Part shown: positions 1 through 7,900 of the stretch, piece by piece
Numbering within the stretch: position 1 is the stretch's first letter
Layout of the letters: each line of letters opens with the position of its first letter
Assembly (NCBI GenBank): GCA_964243985.1
Contig: CAXTHJ010000001.1
Location: forward strand, 62,001-126,000
Length of the DNA stretch: 64,000 nt
Direction of reading: 5' to 3'
DNA from: CAIOYC01 sp964243985
GTDB lineage: Bacteria; Pseudomonadota; Alphaproteobacteria; Caulobacterales; Caulobacteraceae
The notes under the pieces: model-generated
What the model saw: only the letters and a program-made list of their open reading frames with translations
What the model was told of the DNA's origin: nothing
The model's database searches: none
Made by a program: the position numbers and the translations under genes

Positions 1-399
1 GAAGCTTTTGGAGTCCTGCAGGGCGATCAGACCCTCCCGCAGATCGCAGCCGCAGAGGTCCGCGCCCGAAAGGTTGGCGCCGCGCAGGCAGGCGCCGCGA
101 AGGTCCGCCTTGGTCAGGGAGGCTTCGCGAAGATCGGCGTTTCGCAGGTCCGCGCCGAATAGGGTCGCACGGTCCAGCTTCGCCTTGGCCATGAACGCGC
201 CGTGGAGGCGCGCGCCCGAAAGATCGGCCTCGGTGAGGTCCACCCCCTCCAAGGCGCAAGCGGTGAGGTCGGCATAGGAGAGGTTGGCGCGCACGCCGCC
301 TCGTCGCCCGGCCAGATAGGCGGCGTGGCTCTCCACGATGGCGCGAATGGCCGACGGGTCGAGCAGTTTGACGAGCTGAGCTTGGGCTTGCGCGGTCAT
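1..399 (-). CDS. Pentapeptide-repeat protein (3' end outside window)
   Basis: The frame is open from ATG at 399 to the window edge, giving 133 residues. From about residue 45 the protein is built of A(D/N)LxxA five-residue steps such as ANLSYADL, ADLSGARL, ADLRNADL and ANLSGADL. These are the signature of the right-handed quadrilateral beta-helix fold. A GGAG ribosome site lies a few bases before the ATG. The first 40 residues are a non-repeat helical cap. It follows the MotA/MotB-like pair on the same strand after 114 bases and is probably in the same operon. Some members of the family mimic DNA or act as scaffolds; nothing here identifies a target. The C-terminus is not visible. Confidence 0.85.
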   Translation of the reverse strand, partial: MTAQAQAQLVKLLDPSAIRAIVESHAAYLAGRRGGVRANLSYADLTACALEGVDLTEADLSGARLHGAFMAKAKLDRATLFGADLRNADLREASLTKADLRGACLRGANLSGADLCGCDLREGLIALQDSKSF

Positions 400-513
400 G
401 ATTCTCCGGCGGCGCTTTTGCCACAGCAGCGCTTAAGGAAGCGTTTTAGAAGCCTGACTTTGGACCTGCCGCTCGACCTGTCGGCGTCGCAATGGCGCCG
501 AAGCGCGGTGGAC

Positions 514-1392
514 CTACTGCGCCATCACGAACTGGATGCTGATGCTCTGGTCCGTGGCGGCCGTGGCGGTGGAAGCGGTGGATTGGCCGCCGCTGGCGAC
601 GCGGAGGAGAGGTTGAGCGCCATCGGCCGCGCTATCCTTGATCTGCCCCAGCACCGGCTGATCCGCCACCAACGCCTTATAGAAGGCCACCGTGCGCCGG
701 AGCGCCAGGTCGTAATCCTTCTGCCCTTCGGCGGAAAAGGCGTTGAAGTTGGAATTGCCGGCCACGTTGACGGCCGCCATCTTGGTGGCGTCGCTGCAAG
801 CCCCGCCTGTCGCCGCGCCATAGCCGTAGCAGGGCAGGCGGCCCGCCAGCGCCTTGGCCACCTCGGTGGTCGTGCTGACGCCTTTGGGCGAGAGCGTGTC
901 GCTGCCCGGGACGAAAAGATCGTCGGCGGAGAAGTTCAAAGTGCCGCTGGCCGCGTCAGCCTTGACCGGCGTCTTGGCGGAAAGATCGCCGTTCAGGAAG
1001 GCGGTCAGCGCCGAGCGGCTTTCCTCGGCGGATGCGCCCGCGTCGGGCGACGCCTTCTGTATGGCCGAGAAGGCGAAGCAGCGTCGCTCGGAGGAGGGCG
1101 CGGCCCCGTTATCCTTGGAAAGGGCGTCGATGGGAATGCAAACCACCTTGTTGTCGTAGTCGATCTGCAGCCCGACCGTCTTGTTCTCAAGATTTGTGGC
1201 GGCCTGAAGCAGGGCCGCGGTCTTTGGGTCGTCCGCCTTGGTCAGGGCCGCGGTGGTGGCATGGTATTGCAGCGCGAAGAAGCTCAGCAGAAGGATGAAG
1301 ATGAACACCACGCCGACCATCATGTCGGTCATGGAGATGTAATAGCTCTCGCCTTCCGGAACCTCGGCGTCATGCCGCCTGCTGAATCTCAC
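514..1392 (-). CDS. MotB/OmpA-like (ZorB-like) membrane protein
   Basis: A 292-residue protein. A short charged N-terminus is followed at about residues 20-42 by a single membrane segment beginning SMTDMMVGVVFIFILL. It carries the Asp expected of the ion-conducting MotB/ExbD/ZorB helix. The C-terminal 150 residues resemble a weakly conserved OmpA-like domain: an F.PGSDTLSPKG start, then YDLALRRTVAFYKAL, ending SISIQFVMAQ. The canonical OmpA peptidoglycan motif is blurred and the domain has an extra Cys-containing insert. Its start overlaps the stop of the MotA-like gene by four bases, so the two are translationally coupled and probably form one proton-driven stator complex. A flagellar role is unlikely because no flagellar genes are nearby. 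Confidence 0.75.
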   Translation of the reverse strand: MRFSRRHDAEVPEGESYYISMTDMMVGVVFIFILLLSFFALQYHATTAALTKADDPKTAALLQAATNLENKTVGLQIDYDNKVVCIPIDALSKDNGAAPSSERRCFAFSAIQKASPDAGASAEESRSALTAFLNGDLSAKTPVKADAASGTLNFSADDLFVPGSDTLSPKGVSTTTEVAKALAGRLPCYGYGAATGGACSDATKMAAVNVAGNSNFNAFSAEGQKDYDLALRRTVAFYKALVADQPVLGQIKDSAADGAQPLLRVASGGQSTASTATAATDQSISIQFVMAQ

Positions 1393-2186
1393 GACAGCGG
1401 GTCCGCCGTCACGGACGCAGGCCCAGCGAGGCTGGTTTCGATACGGCGCAGGATCGCCACCTGCTCCAACGCCACCTTTTCTGGCGGGGCGAACATGACG
1501 ACGCCGTCAAGGCCGGTGAAGAGTTCGGCCTCCGCCCGCTCGATCTGTGTGCGCCAACGGCGAGCCATCAGCCGCAGGATGATGGAGGAGAACACCCCGG
1601 CGATGGAGGTCCAGAACTTGGTGGCGGCGATGGCCAGAAGGCCGAGCAGGGCTTGCTGCATCACCCCCGGCGACCCGCCCGTGCCCATGGCGACGGTCGC
1701 CTGGGTCAACGCCGCGACGATGCCGAGGAAGGTTACGGTGAGACCCACCGCGACGAAGATGTTCGCCCACCATTCGAGAGACCGGGCGGGACCATCAAAT
1801 CGGCCGAACGCATCCGCCGCCCGGACCGATGTGGCGAACCGACCTTCATCATCCCGTACCAACATGCTGCGCCAGTTGGACCAGCCCAGGGCCAACACCG
1901 GCGGCGCCGTCAGGCTGGAGCCCATGAGCTTGTCGATCTCGCCGAAGCGGGCGGCGAAGGCCTGCTGAATGCTCTTGTCCCGGCTGCCAATGTTGTAGAG
2001 CCCGTTGATGCGCTCCCGAAGACCCTTCATGAGCGGCCGGTGCTCGAAGAAGTCGGAATAACCGATCATCAGGACCGCCAGCAGCACCAAACCGCCCGCC
2101 ATGACCAGTGCGGCGCCAGGCGTGGCGAAAACCAGGACGACAAAGGCTGTGACGGGATCGACGGCTGAGTTCAATGGGCTCACCAA
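1389..2186 (-). CDS. MotA/TolQ/ExbB-like (ZorA-like) membrane protein
   Basis: A 265-residue protein with three predicted membrane helices. They lie at about residues 12-43, 137-162 (VAVGLTVTFLGIVAAL) and 175-205 (LLAIAATKFWTSIAGVFSSI). This matches the core of MotA/TolQ/ExbB proton-channel subunits. It lacks the long cytoplasmic coiled-coil tail typical of defence ZorA proteins, so it is a tail-less relative or another stator family. The first codon in frame is TTG at 2186, and GTG at 2183 is equally possible. Neither has a clear ribosome site. It heads the cluster with the MotB-like and pentapeptide genes. Confidence 0.7.
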   Translation of the reverse strand: MVSPLNSAVDPVTAFVVLVFATPGAALVMAGGLVLLAVLMIGYSDFFEHRPLMKGLRERINGLYNIGSRDKSIQQAFAARFGEIDKLMGSSLTAPPVLALGWSNWRSMLVRDDEGRFATSVRAADAFGRFDGPARSLEWWANIFVAVGLTVTFLGIVAALTQATVAMGTGGSPGVMQQALLGLLAIAATKFWTSIAGVFSSIILRLMARRWRTQIERAEAELFTGLDGVVMFAPPEKVALEQVAILRRIETSLAGPASVTADPLS

Positions 2187-2297
2187 GTTTGAGTTCTACC
2201 GGCGGCGCTTAAGCCCTGTCCGGCCGCCGCTTGATAGCAGCAACCGATTTGCCGAGCCCACAAAAATCGCCTGCGCGCCGCTCGTGACCGAACCCGA

Positions 2298-3437
2298 TCA
2301 GCGCTTGTTCAGTTCCAGGATGGCGCAGACGATGTGGTAGAAAGAGCTGGCGGGGGCGGGCTCGTCGATAAAGCGTCCGTCCGGCTCCATCTTGTCACGC
2401 CACAGCCCCCTGACCGGGGTGTCGAAGTATCTCATCAAGCCGTCGACGCCGTCAGCGGCTTCCTTGATGAAGGTCGATGCGTCTGCGGGCGTTTCAGCCG
2501 ATCTCGCCAGGATCGTCGCAGCCTTGATGCGCTCGGTCTGCGGCCAAAGGCGAGCGCCAGGGCGATAGATCGAAAAGTCATCCAGCAGTTGATCGAACGC
2601 GACGCCCCGGCGACGATCAACGCCATGTCGCCTGCCGATGTCGAACAGCTGTCGCGCCGCGCGTCGCGCATCCTCCCGATCACGCAGGCGCGCCCAGCGC
2701 TCCAGGAGCCACGCCCATTCAAACTGATGGCCCGGCTCAACGATCCGGCCATCGGCGCCCGACGCCAGCGACCAATCCTCAGCGAAAAACTCGTGCAAGG
2801 CGCCGTTTTTGTCGATGAACTTGGTGAGGCAGAGCCCGACGATCTCGTCGATCAGCGCATTCCAGAGCGAAGCGTCGTCGATCGTGCTCCACGCCATGCA
2901 GGCTTCCAAAAGGTGCATATGCGGGTTGGATTGGAAGGGATGATCTGGCGACGCTTCGCTGAAACCGCCGGCCGCCAGTCGCCGGCTTTGCAGGGCGGCG
3001 ATCACGCCGTGAGCCATGTCTCTGAACTCGCCCTCTCGCTCGGCGATCGCTTTAGAGGCTTCCGCCAACGCGAGGAGGGCGAAGGCCTGGTCATAAAGCC
3101 AGACCGTGTCGTCCGCCGGCGTTCCGTCCTCATGCACCAGTGTGCGGAAGAGGCCGTTTTCCAGCCGGTACCGTCCAAGAAAGAAGTCGAGCCCATGCTG
3201 GACCGCGTCCTTCCAGGGCCCTGTCCAGCCGAGGCGGCCGCCCGTGGCGTAGCTATAGATCTGGCGAGCCTGCACCCGGGCGCGACGATCGGCGGGTACG
3301 GGGCGGCCACCTTGCGACAGGAGTTCAAAAAAGCCGCCGCCCTCATGGTCCGCGCCCTGGGTCCACCAGATCGGCAAGGCGTCTGTTTTAAGCCAATGGT
3401 TCAGTCCGGCCGACACTGCGTTCAAATCCAAGCTCAC
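2298..3437 (-). CDS. AGE-family sugar isomerase/epimerase, probably mannose-6-phosphate isomerase
   Basis: A 379-residue protein of the N-acylglucosamine 2-epimerase (AGE) alpha6/alpha6-barrel family. Conserved family blocks are visible: RVQARQIYSYA near the N-terminus, SNPHMHLLEACMAW near the middle, and EPGHQFEWAWLLERW with the catalytic His. It starts within the stop of manC (four-base overlap), so the two are co-translated. That context supports interconversion of fructose-6-P and mannose-6-P for GDP-mannose synthesis. Other AGE activities, such as GlcNAc 2-epimerase or cellobiose epimerase, cannot be excluded from sequence alone. Confidence 0.8.
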   Translation of the reverse strand: MSLDLNAVSAGLNHWLKTDALPIWWTQGADHEGGGFFELLSQGGRPVPADRRARVQARQIYSYATGGRLGWTGPWKDAVQHGLDFFLGRYRLENGLFRTLVHEDGTPADDTVWLYDQAFALLALAEASKAIAEREGEFRDMAHGVIAALQSRRLAAGGFSEASPDHPFQSNPHMHLLEACMAWSTIDDASLWNALIDEIVGLCLTKFIDKNGALHEFFAEDWSLASGADGRIVEPGHQFEWAWLLERWARLRDREDARRAARQLFDIGRRHGVDRRRGVAFDQLLDDFSIYRPGARLWPQTERIKAATILARSAETPADASTFIKEAADGVDGLMRYFDTPVRGLWRDKMEPDGRFIDEPAPASSFYHIVCAILELNKR

Positions 3438-4510
3438 TTAGCGGCCTTTCGCTTCAGCTCATCAACGATCTTCTTCACGTCCTGTGCGCGATCTTTCGGC
3501 AAGACGAGCACGTGGTCAGCGGTGGCGATGATGATCACATCGTTCAAGCCGATGGTGGCGACCGATGGACCGTTCGACCAGACCAGCGACCCCGCAGTCT
3601 CAAGCATCAGAACATCGCCTCGGGCCAGGTTATCGTTCTGATCCAAGGGCCCTTGCCGCCAAAGCTCGCTCCAAGAACCGACGTCGGCCCAGCCGATGTC
3701 GCAAGGCACCACAGCCGCCTTGTCGGTTTTCTCCATCACCGCCGTATCGATGGGTTCGGACGGCGTCGCAGCGAACAAGGTTTCGTCGAGCGTGATGAAA
3801 GGACCGTCCCGCTTCCCGGCGTCCAGCGCGGCGCGGCCGCTTTCCACGACTTTTGGACAGTGAATTTCAGCTTCGGCGAGGAAGATCGCAGGGTCATAGA
3901 GAAAGATGCCGGCGTTCCAATAATAGCCGCCCTCTTTCAGGTAAGCCTCAGCCACCGGCCGGCTGGGCTTTTCGACAAAGCGAGCCACCGCAAAAGCGCC
4001 GTCGTAAAGAGTCTCGCCAGCTTGGATGTAACCATAACCGGTCTCAGGCCCATTGGGCTGGATGCCGAAGGTGACGATGTTTTCTCGCGCCGCTTTGGCC
4101 GCGCGGGCGATGGCGTCGCGGAAACCTTCGCCGTCCACGATGACGTGATCGGCCGGCAAGAGCAGCACCAGAGCGCCCGGATGATGGGTGGCAGCCCAGT
4201 CGGCGGCGATCACGGCCACCGCGGCCGTGTTGCGGCCAAAGGGCTCCATGATGATGGCCGCCGGCGGCACGCCGAGGGCGTCTAGCTGCTCGCGCGCGAC
4301 TTCGCCGTGCCTCAGATTGCAGATGACCAGGGGTCCGAAGAAGTCGATACGATCATGGTCGCCGAACCGCAGCGCCGTATCCTGAATCATCGACAGTTCG
4401 GAGGCCAGGGCGTGAAACTGTTTGGGGCGGTCTTCCGTAGACAGGGGCCAAAGCCGGGTTCCCGACCCGCCGGACATAATGACGGGGAGGATTTTCAATG
4501 ACGGACCCAC
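3434..4510 (-). CDS. manC: Mannose-1-phosphate guanylyltransferase
   Basis: Makes GDP-mannose from mannose-1-P and GTP. The N-terminal nucleotide motif GGSGTRLWPLS is at about residue 14. FVEKPSRPVAEAYL is the family FVEKP loop. The product is about 358 residues with no fused isomerase domain; the separate AGE-type isomerase next door probably supplies that step. The chosen start is GTG at 4510, preceded by AAAAGGAG at ideal spacing. The frame stays open 24 codons upstream to an ATG at 4582, but that extension is basic, unlike the family, and lacks a ribosome site. Product feeds gmd and fcl further along the window. Confidence 0.92.
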   Translation of the reverse strand: MGPSLKILPVIMSGGSGTRLWPLSTEDRPKQFHALASELSMIQDTALRFGDHDRIDFFGPLVICNLRHGEVAREQLDALGVPPAAIIMEPFGRNTAAVAVIAADWAATHHPGALVLLLPADHVIVDGEGFRDAIARAAKAARENIVTFGIQPNGPETGYGYIQAGETLYDGAFAVARFVEKPSRPVAEAYLKEGGYYWNAGIFLYDPAIFLAEAEIHCPKVVESGRAALDAGKRDGPFITLDETLFAATPSEPIDTAVMEKTDKAAVVPCDIGWADVGSWSELWRQGPLDQNDNLARGDVLMLETAGSLVWSNGPSVATIGLNDVIIIATADHVLVLPKDRAQDVKKIVDELKRKAAK

Positions 4511-4629
4511 GCTTGGACGACTCCTTTTGGCGATGGCGCGACGCGCATCCTGATTGCGCGTTGAAGCCCGACGCATCTGCATAGCCTAAAAAGCGCTGGA
4601 AAATCGACGGTTCCTGATAAGAGATCGTC

Positions 4630-5574
4630 ATGCTCGCCTCATTTCCCCCGCCGAACGCATCCGGCAAGCCGCCGGTGTGGATCGACCTCTTGGACGCGAA
4701 CGAGGCGGAGGTCGCCGAAGCAGCGCGCATCAGCGGTCTGCGCGTGCCGACCCGCGACGCCTTGAGCGAGATTGAATCCACCAGCCGTATCTTTATCGAA
4801 AAGGGTGCGCTCTATCTTTCTCTGCCGCTGATCACGCCGATGGGCGACCAAAGCACCAGCTTGATGCCCGTGGGACTGGTGGTGTCCAAGGACATGCTTT
4901 TGACAATCCGCTTTGCGCCGGCTGCGGCCTTCGATGCGGTCAGCAAGGCGGTGGCGAGCGAGGAAGACCTCAAGCCCGACGACGTTTTCACCCGGCTTTT
5001 AGAATCCATGATCGACCGCGCCGCTGATCGGCTGGAACATGCCGGCGGGGAGCTCGACAGCGTCTCCCGCTCCGCTTTTCATGTGGATAGGGCGGACCGG
5101 CGTAATGTGGCCAAGGCGAGCGACGCCCTGCGCAATGTCCTGCGCCAGATCGGCAGGGTGGGCGACCGCCTGTCGCAAATCCGCGATACGCTTTTGGGTT
5201 TGGATCGCATCAGCGCCTTCATCCTTGAAACGCCGCAATGCGGTTTCTCTCAAAGCGTGCTGCAGAGGTTGAGGGCCGTGCATGCCGATATTGTCTCTCT
5301 CAACAGCTATGAAGAGCATCTGGCCAATAAGGTGCAGTTCCTGCTAGACGCCACGCTCGGCTTCATCAGCATCGAGCAGAACGACATCGTGAAGGTCCTG
5401 ACGGTGGTTTCGGTGGTCGGCGTACCGCCGGTGCTGGTGGCGGGCATATACGGCATGAATTTCAAGGTCATGCCCGAGTACAACTGGGCGTTTGGCTATC
5501 CCTACTCTCTGGCCCTGATGGTGGTCACCGCCATCCTCCCGATCGTCTGGTTCAAATGGCGGAAATGGCTTTGA
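4630..5574 (+). CDS. corA: CorA-family divalent cation transporter
   Basis: A 314-residue protein with a large cytoplasmic N-terminal domain and two C-terminal membrane helices. The signature IYGMNF stands at the end of the first helix, followed by the periplasmic loop KVMPEYNW and a final basic FKWRKWL. This is the usual CorA/ZntB architecture and length for Mg2+, Co2+ or Zn2+ transport in the inner membrane. AAGAGA precedes the ATG. The gene is divergent from manC with about 120 bases between them, and its end overlaps the start of rfbD by 19 bases. A polysaccharide role is not apparent; it may simply have been captured in the transcription unit. Confidence 0.9.
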   Translation: MLASFPPPNASGKPPVWIDLLDANEAEVAEAARISGLRVPTRDALSEIESTSRIFIEKGALYLSLPLITPMGDQSTSLMPVGLVVSKDMLLTIRFAPAAAFDAVSKAVASEEDLKPDDVFTRLLESMIDRAADRLEHAGGELDSVSRSAFHVDRADRRNVAKASDALRNVLRQIGRVGDRLSQIRDTLLGLDRISAFILETPQCGFSQSVLQRLRAVHADIVSLNSYEEHLANKVQFLLDATLGFISIEQNDIVKVLTVVSVVGVPPVLVAGIYGMNFKVMPEYNWAFGYPYSLALMVVTAILPIVWFKWRKWL

Positions 5575-6458
5575 GCAGCGTTCAAACAATCCTTGTCTTC
5601 GGCAAGAGCGGGCAAGTCGCGCAGTCGCTGGACCGCCTGAAGCCGACGCCAGGAACCCAGTTGATGTTCGTCGGCCGCGACACGTGCGATTTGCTCAGCG
5701 CCGATCCGACCGAATTGATCCGAACGGTGAAGCCTGCCGGCGTCATCAATGCATCGGCTTACACGGCGGTCGACAAGGCTGAGAGTGAGCCCGATGCCGC
5801 GTTCCGCTTGAATCGGGATGCGGTCGCGTCCATGGCCAAGACTTGTGCGGCGGCCGACATTCCGTTCGTGCATATCTCCACCGACTATGTGTTCGACGGC
5901 GCGAAGTCTGAGCCCTACGTGGAGACCGATCCTCGCCATCCAATCAGCGTCTACGGCGCCAGCAAGGCGGCGGGCGAAGAGGCGATCGAAGCGGCTGGCG
6001 GTCGGTGGACCATCTTCCGCACCGCGTGGGTGTTCAGCCCTTTCGGCGCGAACTTCCGCAAAACCATGCGCCGCTTCGCCGCTGAGCGGGAGGAGATGGC
6101 GGTGGTCGCCGACCAGCACGGCCGACCGACGCTGGCGTCGGATATCGCCGCCATGGGGCTGGAAGCGGTTCGGCGCGACCTGGATGGTGATCAAAGCCTT
6201 CGAGGCCTTTTCCATTTGGCGGGCGCTGACGACGCCGTTTGGGCGGACGTGGCCGAAGAGATTTTCGAGGAGACCTACCTTCGCACTGGTCGGCGGCCCC
6301 GCCTCAAACGGATCACTACCGCTGAATACCCGACGCCCGCCGCCCGCCCGGCAAATTCCCGCTTGGATACGAGCAAACTTCAGCGTTCCGGGGGATGGAC
6401 ACCCCGGCCGTGGCGGGACTCTGTAAGTCTTTGCCTGGATGCTTTGCGGTTGGCCTGA
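5556..6458 (+). CDS. rfbD: dTDP-4-dehydrorhamnose reductase
   Basis: Last step of dTDP-L-rhamnose synthesis. It is an extended SDR: FGKSGQVAQ as the GxxGQV nucleotide loop, HISTDYVFDGAKSEPY with the conserved STDYVFDG, and the catalytic YGASK. It has 300 residues, normal for RmlD. The start lies inside the 3' end of corA. ATG codons at 5556 and 5565 are both usable, and the second would give MALSS. The other rml genes lie 4-7 kb away (rfbC at 10.4 kb, rfbAB at 11-13 kb on the opposite strand), so the pathway is split across at least two transcripts. Confidence 0.92.
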   Translation: MAEMALSSVQTILVFGKSGQVAQSLDRLKPTPGTQLMFVGRDTCDLLSADPTELIRTVKPAGVINASAYTAVDKAESEPDAAFRLNRDAVASMAKTCAAADIPFVHISTDYVFDGAKSEPYVETDPRHPISVYGASKAAGEEAIEAAGGRWTIFRTAWVFSPFGANFRKTMRRFAAEREEMAVVADQHGRPTLASDIAAMGLEAVRRDLDGDQSLRGLFHLAGADDAVWADVAEEIFEETYLRTGRRPRLKRITTAEYPTPAARPANSRLDTSKLQRSGGWTPRPWRDSVSLCLDALRLA

Positions 6459-6496
6459 CGATCAGTAAGGCCGGGCCTTCGCGTAAAGAAACACTC

Positions 6497-6515
6497 CGAC
6501 ACAGGCTTTGTGTCG
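6497..6515. repeat. Small inverted repeat between rfbD and aminotransferase
   Basis: CGACACA - GGCTT - TGTGTCG gives a perfect 7-bp stem with a 5-base loop in the 114-base gap. No T-run follows on either strand, so it is not a typical intrinsic terminator. It could be a weak terminator, an RNA-processing hairpin or an operator. Confidence 0.3.
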
Positions 6516-6572
6516 CCCAGAGCGGCGATAAAGCTATAAGGCGCGTCTTAGACTTGAAAAACACTAGAGCCC

Positions 6573-7727
6573 ATGAGCATCGCCTTCATCGACCTTGCCG
6601 CCCAGCAACGGCGGATCAAACCGGCGATCGACGCCGCCATTCAGCGGGTTCTCGATCACGGCGCCTATGTGATGGGCCCAGAGGTTCGGGCTTTCGAGGA
6701 GCAACTCGCGGCGTTCTGCGGCGCCAAGCGCGCTCTGTCCTGCGGCAATGGTACAGACGCCATCGCCCTACCGTTGATGGCCTGGGGGGTTGGCGCAGGA
6801 GACGCGGTGTTCTGCCCAAGCTTCACCTTCGCCGCGACGCCCGAAGTCGTGCCCTGGACTGGGGCGGAACCTGTGTTCGTGGACATCCTGCCGGACGCCT
6901 ACAATCTTGATCCCGCTAAGTTGGACGCGGCGATCCTGGCGATCAAGGCCGAAGGACGCTTGACGCCCAAGGTCGTTATCGCGGTCGATCTTTTCGGTCA
7001 GCCGGCGGATTATCCGGCGCTTTCCGCCATCGCCAGGCGGCATGATCTAAAGCTGATCTCCGATTCGGCGCAGGGGTTCGGCTGCACTTTGAACGGCCAG
7101 CATCCCATAGCCTGGGCGGATGTGGTGACCACCAGTTTCTTCCCCGCCAAGCCGCTCGGCGCCTACGGAGACGGCGGCGCGGTTCTCACCAACGATGACG
7201 CCCTGTGGGACTTGATGGATTCGCTTCGCGTGCATGGCAAAGCCGTCGGAGCGGACCTAAAGGGAAGAAAGTTCGATCACGACCCGAAGTATCTGAATAT
7301 GCGGGTCGGCATGAACAGTCGCTTGGACACGATGCAGGCAGCGATCCTGCTGGAGAAACTGAAGGTCTTCGCGGAGGAGATCGAAGCGCGGGACGCCGCT
7401 GCGGCCCGCTACACTGAAGGTCTTGGCGGCGTGGTGAAGACCCCCGCAGTGATCGCCGGAGGGCGGTCTGTGTGGGCTCAATACACGATCGAACATGCCG
7501 ATCCTGACGGACTCGCCGCGCATCTAAAAACGCAGGGCGTGCCGACTGCGCGCTATTACCCTATCCCCATGCACCGCCAAACGCCCTACGCCCACTATTC
7601 GCAACCTGGCGGCCTTCCTGTATCAGAAGCTGCCGCGAGGCGAGTTATCAGCCTGCCCATGCACGCAGACCTCGATGCCGCTACCCAGGCGCGGATAAAC
7701 GAGGCGGTGCGAGGGTTTAACGGTTGA
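6573..7727 (+). CDS. DegT/DnrJ/EryC1 sugar aminotransferase (WbpE/WlbC-like)
   Basis: A 384-residue PLP-dependent nucleotide-sugar aminotransferase. FIDLAAQQRRIKPAID opens the protein. CGNGTDAIALPLMAWG binds the cofactor phosphate. ISDSAQGFG carries the PLP-ring Asp, and SFFPAKPLGAYGDGGA holds the Schiff-base lysine. MRVGMNSRLDTMQAAIL is the typical downstream block. From memory of the family the sequence is closest to WbpE/WlbC, which aminate UDP-3-keto-GlcNAcA. The partner dehydrogenase (WbpB) and acetyltransferase (WbpD) are not in the window, so the exact substrate is inference. Confidence 0.85.
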   Translation: MSIAFIDLAAQQRRIKPAIDAAIQRVLDHGAYVMGPEVRAFEEQLAAFCGAKRALSCGNGTDAIALPLMAWGVGAGDAVFCPSFTFAATPEVVPWTGAEPVFVDILPDAYNLDPAKLDAAILAIKAEGRLTPKVVIAVDLFGQPADYPALSAIARRHDLKLISDSAQGFGCTLNGQHPIAWADVVTTSFFPAKPLGAYGDGGAVLTNDDALWDLMDSLRVHGKAVGADLKGRKFDHDPKYLNMRVGMNSRLDTMQAAILLEKLKVFAEEIEARDAAAARYTEGLGGVVKTPAVIAGGRSVWAQYTIEHADPDGLAAHLKTQGVPTARYYPIPMHRQTPYAHYSQPGGLPVSEAAARRVISLPMHADLDAATQARINEAVRGFNG

Positions 7728-7900
7728 CTGGACGAGGCTGACGCTGCCTTTCCATCTAAGGGCACGGCGTCCATGTTGGAGATACGAAATTGAACGCGCT
7801 TCAGCGTCCGGCGGATTCACTTACCTGCCCACCGGTGGCGGCCCTTACCGACCGCCCGAGACCTAAGGCGATAGGGTCACCGCGTTGAGGCTCTAGCGCG

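Noticed and set aside
202..1968. Long plus-strand open frame of 588 codons
   Set aside because: It runs antisense through the pentapeptide, MotB-like and MotA-like genes. The composition is Arg/Gly/Ala-rich with no domains, as expected of a GC-rich antisense frame.
514..2186. Flagellar motAB genes
   Set aside because: MotA's long cytoplasmic loop and MotB's standard peptidoglycan-binding motif are missing, and no flagellar genes are nearby.
2334..3641. Plus-strand frame of 435 codons
   Set aside because: It is antisense to the AGE-family gene, which has clear conserved motifs and a coupled start.
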